NCBI RefSeq assembly: GCF_016908465.1
Contig: NZ_JAFBDY010000004.1
Location: 1 to 64,000 of the forward strand
DNA from: Lysinibacillus composti
Lineage (GTDB): Bacteria > Bacillota > Bacilli > Bacillales_A > Planococcaceae
DNA: 64,000 nt
Direction of reading: 5' to 3'
How positions within the stretch are numbered: position 1 is the stretch's first letter; the number at the start of each line of letters is the position of its first letter. Of the stretch, positions 9,361 to 20,636 are shown piece by piece. Below the pieces are notes generated by a model. That model did not search any database, was not told the DNA's origin, and saw nothing but the letters and a program-made list of their open reading frames with translations. A program made the translations under genes and the position numbers.

Positions 9361-11578
9361 ACATGAACCAACAAGTGCACAAATTAAGGAACAAAAGCTT
9401 TATGCACAAATGGGGATGTCAGATGAAGAATTTGAAATGGTTGAGAAGATTTTAGGTCGTCTTCCAAACTGGACAGAAACAGGGTTATTCTCTGTAATGT
9501 GGTCTGAACACTGTTCTTATAAAAACTCAAAGCCTGTTCTACGTAAATTCCCTACAAAAGGCCCTCAAGTTTTACAAGGACCTGGTGAAGGTGCAGGAAT
9601 TGTGGACATTGGTGATGAGCAAGCCGTTGTATTTAAAATGGAATCACATAACCATCCTTCAGCAATTGAGCCATACCAAGGGGCTGCAACAGGGGTAGGT
9701 GGAATTATCCGTGACGTATTCTCGATGGGTGCTCGCCCAATTGCGATGTTAAATTCTTTACGTTTCGGTGAGTTAAAAACTGAACGTGGTAAATACCTAT
9801 TTGAAGAAGTTGTAGCGGGAATTGCTGGGTACGGAAACTGTATCGGAATTCCAACTGTTGGGGGAGAAATTCAATTTGACCCTTGTTATGAAGGGAACCC
9901 ATTAGTTAACGCAATGTGTGTTGGACTAATTGATCATAAAGATATTCAACGTGGAATTGCAGCAGGTGTTGGTAACACAGTAATGTATGTTGGTGCAAAA
10001 ACAGGTCGAGATGGTATCCATGGAGCAACATTTGCATCGGAAGAACTTTCAGAAGCTTCTGAAGAAAAGCGTCCAGCGGTTCAAGTTGGAGATCCATTCA
10101 TGGAAAAACTTTTACTTGAAGCTTGTTTAGAAGTAGTTAAATCAGATGCTCTTGTTGGTATTCAAGATATGGGTGCTGCTGGTCTTACTTCATCATCAGC
10201 TGAAATGGCATCTAAAGCTGGTTCAGGTGTTGAAATGAACTTAGACTTAGTACCTCAACGTGAAACAGAAATGACAGCATATGAAATGATGTTATCTGAA
10301 TCTCAAGAACGTATGTTACTAGTTGTGAAAAAGGGCCGCGAAGATGAGATTAAAGCAATCTTCGATAAATACGGTTTAGATGCTGTTGCGATTGGCCACG
10401 TAACAGATGACAAAATGCTTCGCTTAGTTCATAAAGGTGAAGTGGTTGCAGAAGTACCTGCTGATGCACTTGCAGAAGACGCACCAGTTTACCATAAACC
10501 ATCTGCTGAACCAGCATACTTTGCTGAATTCCAAGCAATGGATAACGTTGAACCAGAAGTTCAAGATTATAAAGAAACACTAAAATCTTTACTTCAAGCG
10601 CCAACTGTTGCTTCAAAAGAATGGGTTTATGACCAATATGATTACCAAGTTCGTACTTCTACAGTCGTAACACCTGGATCTGATTCAGCAGTTGTACGTG
10701 TACGTGGAACAAATAAAGGTCTTGCAATGACAACTGACTGTAACTCACGTTATATCTATTTAGATCCTGAAACAGGCGGTAAAATTGCGGTTGCAGAGGC
10801 TGCACGAAATATCATTGCTTCAGGAGGTCAACCTTTAGCAATTACAGACTGCTTAAACTTTGGTAACCCTGAAAAACCAGAAATCTTCTGGCAGATTGAA
10901 AAATCAGCTGACGGGATTTCAGCAGCATGTACTGCATTAAATTCACCAGTTATCGGTGGTAACGTATCACTTTATAACGAACGTTCAGGTGAAGCTGTAT
11001 ACCCAACACCAACAATCGGGATGGTCGGCTTAGTACAAGATTTAGCACACGTAACAACGCAAGAAGTAAAACGTGCTAGCGACGTCGTGTATTTAATCGG
11101 TGAAACAAAAACTGAATTTGGTGGTTCAGAATTACAAAAGTTAGTTCACGGTAAAATCTTTGGTCAAGCACCAACAATTGACTTAGACATTGAAGCAGCA
11201 CGTCAACAAGCATTGTTAACTGCAATTCGTGAAGGTTTAGTTCAATCTGCGCACGATGTTTCTGAAGGTGGCGTTTCAGTAGCATTAGTTGAAAAAGCAT
11301 TTGGAGCAAATGATTTAGGTTTATATGTAACATTAGAAGGATCAGCAGTAACAGCATTATTCAGTGAATCTCAATCTCGGTTTGTTGTCACTGTAAAAGA
11401 AGAAAATGCAGCACGATTCGAAGAAGTTGTATCTGAAGCGAAAAAAGTCGGTATTGTAACTGATGACGCAAAAGTAACGATTAACGGAGAACAGGGTGTA
11501 CTTTTAGAAGGAACTGTTGATGAATTCCGTACTGCTTGGAAAGGAGCTATCCCATGCTTGCTGAAATCAGAGGCTTAA
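9350..11578 (+). CDS. purL: FGAM synthase large subunit PurL
   Basis: 742 aa, the small-type PurL used together with PurS and PurQ. It converts FGAR to FGAM with ATP and ammonia. Key stretches are [10 protein letters not shown] (near residue 52), the metal-binding [17 protein letters not shown] (about 95-111), [16 protein letters not shown] and the second-half AIGHV and GGNVSLYNE segments. GGAGGG lies before the ATG. The last bases overlap the ribosome site of purF. Confidence 0.97.
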   Translation: MSAKHEPTSAQIKEQKLYAQMGMSDEEFEMVEKILGRLPNWTETGLFSVMWSEHCSYKNSKPVLRKFPTKGPQVLQGPGEGAGIVDIGDEQAVVFKMESHNHPSAIEPYQGAATGVGGIIRDVFSMGARPIAMLNSLRFGELKTERGKYLFEEVVAGIAGYGNCIGIPTVGGEIQFDPCYEGNPLVNAMCVGLIDHKDIQRGIAAGVGNTVMYVGAKTGRDGIHGATFASEELSEASEEKRPAVQVGDPFMEKLLLEACLEVVKSDALVGIQDMGAAGLTSSSAEMASKAGSGVEMNLDLVPQRETEMTAYEMMLSESQERMLLVVKKGREDEIKAIFDKYGLDAVAIGHVTDDKMLRLVHKGEVVAEVPADALAEDAPVYHKPSAEPAYFAEFQAMDNVEPEVQDYKETLKSLLQAPTVASKEWVYDQYDYQVRTSTVVTPGSDSAVVRVRGTNKGLAMTTDCNSRYIYLDPETGGKIAVAEAARNIIASGGQPLAITDCLNFGNPEKPEIFWQIEKSADGISAACTALNSPVIGGNVSLYNERSGEAVYPTPTIGMVGLVQDLAHVTTQEVKRASDVVYLIGETKTEFGGSELQKLVHGKIFGQAPTIDLDIEAARQQALLTAIREGLVQSAHDVSEGGVSVALVEKAFGANDLGLYVTLEGSAVTALFSESQSRFVVTVKEENAARFEEVVSEAKKVGIVTDDAKVTINGEQGVLLEGTVDEFRTAWKGAIPCLLKSEA

Positions 11579-12978
11579 ACGAAGAATGTGGGGTATTCGG
11601 AATTTGGGGTCATAATGATTCTGCCCATTTAAGCTATTATGGTCTTCATGCACTTCAACACCGTGGTCAGGAAGGGGCTGGTATCGTCGTAACTGACGGC
11701 CAGCAGCTCCGTGCGGTAAAAGGTGAAGGACTTGTTAATGATGTATTTAACGAAGAAAAACTAAAAAGTGCGATTGGAAATGCAGCAATTGCCCATGTTC
11801 GTTATACAACTGCTGGTGGCGGTGGTATTGATAATGTTCAACCACTATTGTTCCGTTCTTCAACTGGCACTCTTGCGGTTGCACATAACGGGAATTTAGT
11901 TAATGCTGGTCATTTAAAACAACATTTAGAACGTTCTGGTAGTATTTTTCATTCCACTTCAGATACAGAAGTTGTTGTTCATCTTATTAAGAAAAGTAAA
12001 CAACCAACATTTCGTGGCCAAGTTAAAGAAGCTCTTTCTTTATTAAAAGGTGCATTTTCATTATTAATTTTAACGAAGGATAGCCTAATGGTCGCACGTG
12101 ACAGAAATGGCTTACGTCCATTATCACTTGGAAAATTAGGTGAATCTTGGGTTGTGGCTTCTGAAACGAATGCCTTTGATTTAATCGGTGCAGAGTTTGT
12201 TCGTGACATTGAGCCTGGTGAGCTAGTAGTCATTTCTGATAAAGGTGTCGAAGAAGATCGTTATGTTGACATGGAACAACGTGCTATGTGTGCAATGGAA
12301 TATGTCTACTTCGCACGTCCTGATTCAAATATTGATCAAATCAATATCCATATGGCTCGTAAACGTATGGGGAAACAACTGGCATTAGAATGTGCAGGTA
12401 TTGAGGCTGATGTAGTAACAGGTGTACCGGATTCAAGTATATCTGCAGCAATTGGTTTTGCTGAAGAAAGTGGTATTCCTTATGAATTGGGGTTAATTAA
12501 AAACCGCTATACAGGTCGTACGTTCATTCAACCAACGCAAGAACTACGTGAACGTGGAGTGAAGATGAAACTAGCTCCAGTTGTTCAAGTGGTAAAAGGT
12601 AAACGTGTTGTAATGGTAGACGATTCAATTGTACGTGGAACTACCTCACGTCGAATTGTAAAAATGTTAAAAGAAGCAGGTGCTAAAGAAGTGCATGTAG
12701 TGATTTCTTCACCGCCTATTTCAAATCCATGTTTCTATGGAATTGATATTTCATCAGACGAAGAATTAATTGCTACTGGTAAAACAGTAGATGAAATTTG
12801 TGAGGAAATTTGCGCGGATTCATTGACCTTCTTATCACCAGAGGGAATGGTTGAAGCCATTGCACGTCCATTTGATGACGAAAATCGTGGGCTTTGCTTA
12901 GCATGCTTTACTGGAAAGTATCCTACAGAAATTTATCCAGATACAGTCTTACCACATGAAAAAGAACTTTTACGTTAA
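11554..12978 (+). CDS. purF: amidophosphoribosyltransferase PurF
   Basis: 474 aa. First committed step of purine synthesis: PRPP plus glutamine to phosphoribosylamine. The start is ATG 11554 with AAGGAG 13 bp upstream; an upstream TTG at 11536 would only add an unrelated lead. A short propeptide ([11 protein letters not shown]) precedes the catalytic Cys of CGVFG, as in the B. subtilis enzyme, which is processed. The PRPP-binding [13 protein letters not shown] is near residue 350. Cys residues late in the protein ([18 protein letters not shown]) match the 4Fe-4S cluster ligands of the Bacillus type. It overlaps the end of purL by 25 bp. Confidence 0.96.
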   Translation: MLAEIRGLNEECGVFGIWGHNDSAHLSYYGLHALQHRGQEGAGIVVTDGQQLRAVKGEGLVNDVFNEEKLKSAIGNAAIAHVRYTTAGGGGIDNVQPLLFRSSTGTLAVAHNGNLVNAGHLKQHLERSGSIFHSTSDTEVVVHLIKKSKQPTFRGQVKEALSLLKGAFSLLILTKDSLMVARDRNGLRPLSLGKLGESWVVASETNAFDLIGAEFVRDIEPGELVVISDKGVEEDRYVDMEQRAMCAMEYVYFARPDSNIDQINIHMARKRMGKQLALECAGIEADVVTGVPDSSISAAIGFAEESGIPYELGLIKNRYTGRTFIQPTQELRERGVKMKLAPVVQVVKGKRVVMVDDSIVRGTTSRRIVKMLKEAGAKEVHVVISSPPISNPCFYGIDISSDEELIATGKTVDEICEEICADSLTFLSPEGMVEAIARPFDDENRGLCLACFTGKYPTEIYPDTVLPHEKELLR

Positions 12979-13001
12979 AGGATTCAAAAGGAGGATAATT
13001 C

Positions 13002-14057
13002 ATGTCAAAAGCATATGAACAAGCGGGCGTTAATATTGAAGCTGGCTACGAAGCAGTAAAACGAATGAAATCACATGTTGAACGCACAAATCGATTAGGT
13101 GTAATGGGAACATTTGGTGGCTTCGGAGGCATGTTTGACTTGTCTTCATTAAACTTAAAAGAACCTGTTCTTATTTCAGGTACAGATGGTGTTGGGACAA
13201 AACTAAAACTTGCATTTATGGTAGATAAACACGATACAATCGGCGTCGACTGTGTAGCAATGTGTGTGAACGACATTGTTGCACAAGGAGCAGAACCTTT
13301 ATACTTCTTAGATTATGTAGCAGTAGGAAAAGCAGATCCTGTTAAGATTGAGCAAATCGTTAAAGGTGTTGCTGATGGTTGTGTTCAATCAGGAGCGGCG
13401 TTAATTGGTGGAGAAACAGCAGAAATGCCAGGTCTTTATGAAGAAAATGAATATGATTTAGCAGGTTTTGCAGTAGGTGCTGCAGAAAAAGCAAACGTAG
13501 TTACAGGTGAAAAAATTGTAGAAGGTGATGTGCTTGTTGGGATCGCTTCAAGTGGTGTTCACTCAAACGGTTATTCACTAGTTCGTAAAATTGTTTTTGC
13601 TGACAATGGATATGCTGTCGATGAAGTAGTAGAAGGTTACGAAGATCTTGGACCAATTGGTGAAGCGCTTCTCGTCCCAACAAAACTATACGCTAAACCT
13701 GTATTAGATATGTTAAAACAAACAGAAATCCATGGTATGGCTCACGTTACAGGTGGCGGTTTCTATGAAAACTTACCACGTATGATGCCAGAAGGATTAG
13801 CTACTGAAATCGATTTAGGTTCTTGGTCAGTTTTACGTATATTTGAGTTCCTAAAAGAAAAAGGCGCACTAGCTGATCGGGATCTATATAACGTATTTAA
13901 CATGGGAATTGGCTTTGTTCTTTCTGTTCCAGAGTCAGAAGCGGACCGCGTTGTCGCAATTGCTGAATCAAATGGCGAAAAAGCATACAAAATTGGTCGT
14001 GTAATTAAAGGTGAAGGTGTTGTATTTAAAGGTTCTCATGATGGGAGCTTAGTTTAA
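13002..14057 (+). CDS. purM: AIR synthase PurM
   Basis: 351 aa. It closes FGAM with ATP to aminoimidazole ribonucleotide. It belongs to the same fold as PurL, and the ATP segments [15 protein letters not shown] (about 57-71), GGETAEMPG (about 138-146) and [16 protein letters not shown] (about 246-261) are visible. AAAGGAGG precedes the ATG. It shares one base with purN (TAATG), so the two are coupled. Confidence 0.97.
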   Translation: MSKAYEQAGVNIEAGYEAVKRMKSHVERTNRLGVMGTFGGFGGMFDLSSLNLKEPVLISGTDGVGTKLKLAFMVDKHDTIGVDCVAMCVNDIVAQGAEPLYFLDYVAVGKADPVKIEQIVKGVADGCVQSGAALIGGETAEMPGLYEENEYDLAGFAVGAAEKANVVTGEKIVEGDVLVGIASSGVHSNGYSLVRKIVFADNGYAVDEVVEGYEDLGPIGEALLVPTKLYAKPVLDMLKQTEIHGMAHVTGGGFYENLPRMMPEGLATEIDLGSWSVLRIFEFLKEKGALADRDLYNVFNMGIGFVLSVPESEADRVVAIAESNGEKAYKIGRVIKGEGVVFKGSHDGSLV

Positions 14058-14638
14058 TGACAACGAAAGTAGCCGTATTTGCTTCTGGTAGTGGGAGCAA
14101 TTTCCAAGCAATTCAAGAAGCAATTGAAAATGGAGAGCTTGATGCAAAAATTGAGCTTGTTATAACGGATAAGCCAAATGCTTATGTTGTGACAAGAGCC
14201 GAAAACTTTGGGGTTCCGGTTTTTGCTTTTTCGGCAAAATCATATGAATCAAAAGCTGCATATGAAGCAGAAATTGTTCAAGCGCTTCGTAATAAAGAAG
14301 TAGAATGGATTATACTTGCTGGTTATATGCGTTTAATTGGGAATACTTTACTTTCAGCCTATCCAAATCGGATCGTTAACATCCATCCTTCATTGCTTCC
14401 TTCGTTTCCAGGTAAGGATGCAATCGGCCAAGCAATGGAGCATGGGGTTAAAATAACAGGAGTTACGGTTCATTTTGTAGATGAAGGTATGGATACAGGA
14501 CCAATTTTAGCGCAAGCCGCAGTAGAAGTTGTTGAGGGCAATCGTGAAGCGACAGAAGAACGGATTCATACAGTTGAACATGAACTTTATAAAAAATCTT
14601 TAATACAGCTTTTAAACCCAACATCGAAACTACACTAA
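14057..14638 (+). CDS. purN: GAR formyltransferase PurN
   Basis: 193 aa. It transfers the formyl group of 10-formyl-THF to GAR. The N-terminal FASGSGSNFQAI nucleotide loop, the hinge with the catalytic Asn-His pair in NIHPSLLPSFPG (near residues 105-116) and the catalytic Asp in VHFVDEGMDTGPI are all present. The start ATG overlaps the purM stop. About 155 bp separate it from purH, with no gene between. Confidence 0.97.
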   Translation: MTTKVAVFASGSGSNFQAIQEAIENGELDAKIELVITDKPNAYVVTRAENFGVPVFAFSAKSYESKAAYEAEIVQALRNKEVEWIILAGYMRLIGNTLLSAYPNRIVNIHPSLLPSFPGKDAIGQAMEHGVKITGVTVHFVDEGMDTGPILAQAAVEVVEGNREATEERIHTVEHELYKKSLIQLLNPTSKLH

Positions 14639-14794
14639 CATAGTTAATGTGTGTTTTACTAGGAGCCAATGCAGAAAGCTTAGTAGTTGAAAGAACTCAA
14701 AGCCTTTCTTCATTTACATAACTTAAATTTTTGAAGTCTGAATGTTGCGAAACGTTAAGACAATGACTTTATGAATATACTGGAGGATTTTATC

Positions 14795-16321
14795 GTGACT
14801 AAACGTGCACTTATTAGTGTTTCAAATAAAGATGGTATTTTAGACTTCGCAAAAGAATTAGTAGCGTTAGGATATGAGATTTTATCTACTGGTGGGACAA
14901 AAAAATTATTAGCTGACAATGACGTACCTGTGACAGCAGTTGATGAAGTAACAAAATTCCCAGAGATTTTAGATGGTCGTGTGAAAACTCTAAACCCACT
15001 AATTCACGGTGGTTTATTAGGAAAGTTTGACGATCCTTCTCACAAAGCTCAAATGGATGAACACGGTATTGAACCGATTGAAATTGTTTGTGTAAACTTA
15101 TATCCGTTTGTAGAAACAATTTCAAAACCAGATGTAACTTTCGAAGATGCAATTGAAAACATTGATATCGGTGGCCCAACAATGCTACGCTCAGCTGCAA
15201 AAAACCACCAATACGTTTCAGTAATTGTAGACTCAAATGACTATGCACAAGTAATTGAAGAATTAAAAGCTGAAGGCGCTACTACACTTGAAACACGTAA
15301 ACGTCTAGCCGCTAAAGTATTCCGTCATACAGCTGCATATGATTCATACATTTCAAATTATTTAACTGAAGATGAATTCCCAGAGAATTTGACTATGACA
15401 TATGAATTAAAACAAACATTACGCTACGGTGAAAATCCTCACCAAAAAGCAGCGTTTTATCAAAAACGATTAGCTTCTGACTTCTCAGTGGCGTATGCAA
15501 CTCAATTACATGGTAAAGAGCTTTCTTACAACAATATTCAAGATGCAAACGCAGCACTTCAAATTGTAAAAGAATTTGATATTCCAGCAGCAGTTGCAGT
15601 GAAACATATGAATCCATGTGGCGTTGGTACAGGTGCTTCGATTTATGAAGCTTATAACAAAGCGTATGAAGCGGATTCTACATCCATCTTCGGTGGAATC
15701 GTTGCATTAAACCGTGAAGTAGACGTACAAACAGCGGAGCAACTTTCGCAAATCTTCCTTGAGATTATTATTGCACCTTCATTTACTGAAGAAGCATTAG
15801 AAATCTTAACAAAAAAGAAAAATATCCGTTTATTAACAATCAACTTTGCTCAAGAAAAACAAGATCAATATAAAGTTGTATCTGTTGAAGGTGGCTTATT
15901 AGTTCAAGAAGACGATAAATTCGGTTTCGACGAAGCGGACATTAAGGTGGTAACAGACCGCGAACCAACTGAAGAAGAATGGGAAGCATTAAAACTTGGT
16001 TGGGCAGTTGTTAAACACGTGAAGTCAAACGCAATCGTTGTAAATGATGCACAAATGACACTTGGAATTGGTGCTGGACAAATGAACCGTGTTGGTGCGG
16101 CAAAAATCGCTTTAGAACAAGCTGGCAGCAAAGCAAAAGGTGCTGCATTAGCTTCTGATGCATTCTTCCCAATGCCTGATACAGTTGAGACAGCAATCGC
16201 TGCAGGTATTACAGCGATTATTCACCCAGGTGGATCAATCCGTGACCAAGACTCAATCGAAGTAGCAAACGCTGCTGGTATTACAATGGTTACAACAGGG
16301 GTTAGACATTTTAAACATTAA
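14795..16321 (+). CDS. purH: bifunctional AICAR transformylase / IMP cyclohydrolase PurH
   Basis: 508 aa. The last two steps to IMP. The N-terminal IMPCH domain opens [14 protein letters not shown] with [10 protein letters not shown] and the Lys of [13 protein letters not shown]. The C-terminal transformylase domain has the KHMNPCGVG segment with the catalytic Lys-His (near residues 271-279) and ends in [23 protein letters not shown] chose the GTG at 14795 because GGAGG lies 8 bp upstream and the first residues then match the family; the ATG at 14771 lies before that ribosome site. One odd point is [26 protein letters not shown], which is ordinary for the family. Confidence 0.96.
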   Translation: MTKRALISVSNKDGILDFAKELVALGYEILSTGGTKKLLADNDVPVTAVDEVTKFPEILDGRVKTLNPLIHGGLLGKFDDPSHKAQMDEHGIEPIEIVCVNLYPFVETISKPDVTFEDAIENIDIGGPTMLRSAAKNHQYVSVIVDSNDYAQVIEELKAEGATTLETRKRLAAKVFRHTAAYDSYISNYLTEDEFPENLTMTYELKQTLRYGENPHQKAAFYQKRLASDFSVAYATQLHGKELSYNNIQDANAALQIVKEFDIPAAVAVKHMNPCGVGTGASIYEAYNKAYEADSTSIFGGIVALNREVDVQTAEQLSQIFLEIIIAPSFTEEALEILTKKKNIRLLTINFAQEKQDQYKVVSVEGGLLVQEDDKFGFDEADIKVVTDREPTEEEWEALKLGWAVVKHVKSNAIVVNDAQMTLGIGAGQMNRVGAAKIALEQAGSKAKGAALASDAFFPMPDTVETAIAAGITAIIHPGGSIRDQDSIEVANAAGITMVTTGVRHFKH

Positions 16322-16372
16322 TAAAGGAAAGCGGAGGCGGCTCGTAAAGCTAATGCTATAGAACAGGGTATC

Positions 16373-16406
16373 AAACGCTCGTCTTTGAGGAGGCGAGCGT
16401 TTTTTG
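16373..16406 (+). terminator. intrinsic terminator between purH and purD
   Basis: AAACGCTCG pairs with CGAGCGTTT, extended inward by TCT with AGG, and six T follow. It stands 50 bp after purH and about 190 bp before purD, within what is normally one pur operon. The rest of the gap (16407-16585) shows no gene and no clear promoter. Confidence 0.75.
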
Positions 16407-16599
16407 AAGAGTAAAGATTCCTTTCCTTTTAGAAAAGCTAACTGTTTGTGTGAAGAGCATGGACGTGTAGAGGGAAAACGAACTTAATCAGTACAAAGTC
16501 ACATGTAAAGTAGTCGAACTCGCACATAACGGAAACCAAGGAACCAAACTAACACCAAAAATCCAAAAGTAATCATAAAACAATAGGGAGGTAATTCAA

Positions 16600-17856
16600 A
16601 TGAACATTCTAGTCATCGGAAGTGGTGGGCGTGAACATGCAATTGCAAAGAAATTTAGCATCGCGCCCTCTGTAGAAAAGGTTTACGTTGCTCCAGGGAA
16701 CGATGGAATGCGTCAAGACGCTGAAGTAGTAGCCATTGATGCAATGAACTTTAAAGAATTAGCCCAATTTGCTAAAGAAAATAAAATAGATTTAACATTC
16801 GTCGGACCAGAACAACCTCTTGCAAGAGGAATTGTAGATTTCTTTAACGAGGAAGGTTTAACAATCTTTGGACCAACACAAGCAGCTGCTCGAATTGAAG
16901 GAAGTAAATCTTATGCGAAAGAAATTATGAAGAAATACAATATCCCTACAGCAGCATACGAAACATTTACAGAAGCAAAAAGTGCAATCAACTATGTTAA
17001 AGAACAAGGAGCTCCTATTGTAGTCAAAGCAGATGGTTTAGCAGCTGGTAAAGGTGTAATTGTTGCGATGACAGAAGAAGAAGCGATTGACGCTATCAAT
17101 GATATGATTGGTAATCAACGTTTCGGTGAATCTTCATCACGTGTAGTCATTGAGGAGTTTTTAGATGGTGAAGAATTTTCCTTTATGTCATTTGTTCATA
17201 AAGGTCAAATTTACCCAATGGTGATTGCACAAGACCATAAACGTGCCTACGATGGAGACAAAGGTCCAAATACAGGTGGAATGGGAGCGTATTCCCCAGT
17301 GCCACAAATTCCACAAGAAGTCGTTTCTCGTGCATATATCGAAATTGTGGAGCCAACTGTCAAAGCAATGGAAGAGGAAGGCGTTTCCTTTACAGGGATC
17401 CTCTATGCAGGTTTAATCTTAACAGCTCAAGGCCCTAAAGTAATTGAGTTTAACGCACGTTTCGGTGACCCTGAAACACAAGTTGTACTACCACGTATGA
17501 CTTCTGACTTTGGGTTATTTATGAAATCATTAATGGAAGAAAAGTATTTTGACCTACAATGGACAAATGAAGCAATGTTAGGTGTCGTAATAGCAGCTGA
17601 AGGCTATCCTGGCGATGTAGAAAAAGGAAGTCCTCTTCCTAATTTAGAAGCAATAAGCAAGAACTATGAAGTATACCATGCCGGCACAAAACTGGTTGAC
17701 GGACAATTTGTAGGTAACGGTGGACGTGTGTTATTAGTTGCAACAAAAGCTGATTCATTAAAAGAAGCTCAAGAAAAAGTATATGCTGGAATTGGCCAAC
17801 ACTCTTGGGATCGATTCTTCTTCAGAAAAGATATTGGTTGGAGAACTTTTAAATAA
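16600..17856 (+). CDS. purD: GAR synthetase PurD
   Basis: 418 aa. ATP-grasp enzyme joining phosphoribosylamine and glycine. It shows the N-terminal VIGSGGREHAIA loop, FVGPEQPLARG, the ATP-grasp KADGLAAGKGV (about 141-151), the GPNTGGMGAYSP signature (about 225-236) and the metal site VIEFNARFGDPETQ (about 283-296). GGGAGG precedes the ATG. It is the final pur gene but is set apart from purH by a terminator, so it may be transcribed less or from its own start. Confidence 0.97.
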   Translation: MNILVIGSGGREHAIAKKFSIAPSVEKVYVAPGNDGMRQDAEVVAIDAMNFKELAQFAKENKIDLTFVGPEQPLARGIVDFFNEEGLTIFGPTQAAARIEGSKSYAKEIMKKYNIPTAAYETFTEAKSAINYVKEQGAPIVVKADGLAAGKGVIVAMTEEEAIDAINDMIGNQRFGESSSRVVIEEFLDGEEFSFMSFVHKGQIYPMVIAQDHKRAYDGDKGPNTGGMGAYSPVPQIPQEVVSRAYIEIVEPTVKAMEEEGVSFTGILYAGLILTAQGPKVIEFNARFGDPETQVVLPRMTSDFGLFMKSLMEEKYFDLQWTNEAMLGVVIAAEGYPGDVEKGSPLPNLEAISKNYEVYHAGTKLVDGQFVGNGGRVLLVATKADSLKEAQEKVYAGIGQHSWDRFFFRKDIGWRTFK

Positions 17857-17997
17857 AATTAATAATAAAAATTAAATGTCCCTTGGAGCATTTGTGACTG
17901 TGTCCTGCGTTTTCGTCATATGCGGAAGTTTAACTACATACTTAAGAAGCAAGAGAGGCTACTTAGGAATGAAGTTAAAATTATTACCATATAATAA

Positions 17998-18038
17998 AGA
18001 GCAAGAAGAATCTAAACGTTCTTCTTGCTCTTTTCTTG
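17998..18038. terminator. convergent terminator between purD and the DUF2892-type gene
   Basis: AGAGCAAGAAGAA pairs with TTCTTCTTGCTCT around a short loop, followed by TTTCTTGT. It closes the pur transcript. The reverse gene ends at 18050, so the same hairpin may serve that gene from the other side. The 140 bases between purD and the hairpin hold no supported gene. Confidence 0.8.
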
Positions 18039-18049
18039 TCAATTTATCC

Positions 18050-18703
18050 TTAAGAAGGATTAATTGCATTGTTTTTATTATTATTGTTATTTTTCTGGTT
18101 GTTCTGCTTGTTTTGGTTGTTGTTAGATTTATTTTGATTATTTTGAGAGCCAGCTACTGATGAGGCTACTTTTGAAATAGCTCCTTCAACAGAACCACCA
18201 CCAGCTATAGTTTTTGCAGCCTTATTTGCTGCTTGTGTTAGCGCATCTTGCGATGAATTAGTGGTATTAGATGGTTTACTCTGAGAAGAATTTGAAAGTG
18301 ATTGGACCCCTTGAGCTGCGGCACTTACAACTTGGGCTAGACCCCCTTGTGTTGAAGAGCCTGAACTAGATTGCCCTTGGGCTGAAGTTGATTGACCACC
18401 GCCATTTTGAGAACTAGTATTGGCATACGTATCACGGAAAGCTTGCATTAGGCTGTCGCCATCTAAAAAGTTCTCAAATGATGTAGATACTGCATCATTT
18501 ATATTTCTGCTAACTAAAGCCTTTGCAGGACAGTGTAGGAAAATCCCTTCTGCTATTTTTAGTGCACCTGCAGTAACTAGTAATGATCCTAATGTTCTGC
18601 TTGAATTTTCACGTGCTAGGTGAGCAATACCGCAAGCTGTTATACCTGCTCCTAATGCCAAGCGAACAAAACCGCTTCTCTCTGAGATGTTTTCTTCTAG
18701 CAA
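18050..18703 (-). CDS. DUF2892-like membrane protein with Ser/Gln/Asn-rich tail
   Basis: 217 aa. The first about 65 residues look like a DUF2892 (YgaP inner-membrane type) unit: ISERSGFVRLALGAGITACG, then ARENSSRTLGSLLVTAGALKIAEGIFLHCPAKAL, forming two short membrane helices. After residue about 105 the chain turns into a low-complexity tail rich in Ser, Gln, Gly, then Asn and Lys, ending in long N/K/Q stretches. The start is TTG 18703 with AAAAGGAG upstream. The gene runs against purD and yerA. No function is assigned; the tail is unlike the parent domain and may be disordered and on one side of the membrane. Confidence 0.7.
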   Translation of the reverse strand: MLEENISERSGFVRLALGAGITACGIAHLARENSSRTLGSLLVTAGALKIAEGIFLHCPAKALVSRNINDAVSTSFENFLDGDSLMQAFRDTYANTSSQNGGGQSTSAQGQSSSGSSTQGGLAQVVSAAAQGVQSLSNSSQSKPSNTTNSSQDALTQAANKAAKTIAGGGSVEGAISKVASSVAGSQNNQNKSNNNQNKQNNQKNNNNNKNNAINPS

Positions 18704-18891
18704 TGTAAATCAGCTCCTTTTGTAAATGTGTTTTAAATTTGAGTGAAATGCACTTTAATTTGTTAAAGTGCTGTGATACGATTACGTATAATCGAAATAA
18801 AAACACTCAAAAATAAGTAAATTTAGTATGTGCATATAGATAACGAATAACCGGATTAAAAATCTTTTAAGGAAAGAAGGGAGTGTAAAAA

Positions 18892-20622
18892 ATGCCTGTA
18901 TCTACATGGAAAATCGATGAACTTCGAAAGCAAGTCGCAGTTATTGATGGAAAATTGGCGCCTTCAATTGTTTTGAAAAATGCGCGGTATTTACATAGTA
19001 TGCTGAAAACATGGTTGGAAGGAAATATATGGATCCTCGGCAACCGTATTGTATATGTTGGAACAGAAATGCCGGCTCAATTAAGTGGAACAGAAGTAAT
19101 TGATTTAGCAGGTAAAACTGTTGTACCGGGTTATATTGAGCCACATGTTCATCCATTTCAGTTGTATCATCCACAGTCATTTGCAGATTTTGCCTCACAA
19201 GGTGGGACGACTACCTTTATATCAGACAACATGATATTCTTTCTATCTTTATCAAATAAGAAAGCGTTTTCAATTATCAATCGATTGAATGACTTACCGT
19301 TTTCGTTTTATTGGTGGGCTCGTTTTGATTCACAAACTGAACTAGGTAATGAAGATGAATTGTTTACAAATAGATCAGTACTATCTTGGTTAGAACGTGA
19401 GGATGTTTTACTGGGTGGAGAGTTAACCGGGTGGCCACGCTTACTTAATGGGGACGACCAAATGCTTTATTGGATTCAAATGGCTAAGCAAAAGGGGAAA
19501 AAAATAGAAGGCCACTTCCCAGGCGCATCGGAACGTACATTAGCTCGTCTAAAACTTCTTGGTGCAGATGGTGATCATGAAGCAATGACAATTGAAGAGG
19601 TGGAACGTAGGATCTTACATGGAATTGATGTAACGTTGAGATATTCTTCGATTCGACCTGACTTACCAGAGCTTTTAAAAGGGGTTTTGGAAAAGGATCT
19701 AAATATATTTGACCATTTAATGATGACAACAGACGGTTCAACACCTAGTTTTCATCAGGACGGTGTAATGGATAAATGTATTCAAGTTGCGTTAGATGTA
19801 GGTGTTCCGCCAGTGTACGCTTACAATATGGCTTCTTTTAATGTTGCTCGTTATTATAATCTATCTCACTTGCATGGATTAATTGCAACTGGTCGTTTGG
19901 CCAACATTAATATTCTTAAGGACGAATTCACTCCAACTCCAGAAGCTGTCTTATCAAAAGGGGTATGGTTGAAAAAAGAAAACCAAAAACAGGATCACTT
20001 TCCGAAAATCAATTGGTCACCTGTACCAAAATTAAAAATAGATTTTGATTTAAATGATGATGATTTCCAATTTTCAATGCCAATTGGTCTTCAAATGGTG
20101 AATGATGTAATCACAAAACCATTTACAATTCAAACTCAGTTTAGCAATAATGAGCTATGTTCAACAAGCGATGAAAGTTATTTAATGCTGATTGATCGAA
20201 AAGGTAAGTGGCGTGTTAATACAATGATTAAAGGTTTTGCGAAAGATGTAAAAGGATTCGCATCTTCATATTCATGTACCGGGGAAATTATTATAATTGG
20301 GAAAAGTATACCGGATATGAAGAGAGCTTTTGAGGAAGTAAAAAATATGAATGGTGGAATTACCCTAATTGAGAATAATGAAGTCGTCTCTTCAATTCCA
20401 TTAACAATTGGTGGTACTGCTTACGATGGTGATGTTGATGATTTAATTGAATTAGAGTTAAAATTAAAAGCAGAATTAAAAGAGCGTGGATATCATCATA
20501 CAGATGCAATATATACTTTGTTGTTTTTACAATCTACCCATTTACCTTATATACGGATTACGCCATTAGGTATTTATGATGTAATGAAAAAAAGTGTAAT
20601 TATACCAGCAGTTATGCGCTAA
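18892..20622 (+). CDS. yerA: YerA, adenine-deaminase-like amidohydrolase
   Basis: 576 aa. Amidohydrolase-type protein with the metal-binding PHVHPF early (near residue 84-89), a central TIM-barrel region with GHFPGA and an adenine-deaminase-type C-terminal domain (IGGTAYDGDVDDLIELELKL). B. subtilis YerA has this build and the same place downstream of purD and upstream of yerB. Whether it deaminates adenine is open; the true adenine deaminase AdeC is a separate protein. A GAAAGAAGGGAG ribosome site precedes the ATG. Probably first gene of yerABC. Confidence 0.88.
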   Translation: MPVSTWKIDELRKQVAVIDGKLAPSIVLKNARYLHSMLKTWLEGNIWILGNRIVYVGTEMPAQLSGTEVIDLAGKTVVPGYIEPHVHPFQLYHPQSFADFASQGGTTTFISDNMIFFLSLSNKKAFSIINRLNDLPFSFYWWARFDSQTELGNEDELFTNRSVLSWLEREDVLLGGELTGWPRLLNGDDQMLYWIQMAKQKGKKIEGHFPGASERTLARLKLLGADGDHEAMTIEEVERRILHGIDVTLRYSSIRPDLPELLKGVLEKDLNIFDHLMMTTDGSTPSFHQDGVMDKCIQVALDVGVPPVYAYNMASFNVARYYNLSHLHGLIATGRLANINILKDEFTPTPEAVLSKGVWLKKENQKQDHFPKINWSPVPKLKIDFDLNDDDFQFSMPIGLQMVNDVITKPFTIQTQFSNNELCSTSDESYLMLIDRKGKWRVNTMIKGFAKDVKGFASSYSCTGEIIIIGKSIPDMKRAFEEVKNMNGGITLIENNEVVSSIPLTIGGTAYDGDVDDLIELELKLKAELKERGYHHTDAIYTLLFLQSTHLPYIRITPLGIYDVMKKSVIIPAVMR

Positions 20623-20636
20623 AAAGGGGATAGAAT

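Noticed and set aside
17876-18160. Forward frame of 94 aa after purD
   Set aside because: It starts at a TTG without ribosome site, crosses a strong terminator and is antisense to the N/K-rich tail of the DUF2892-like gene.
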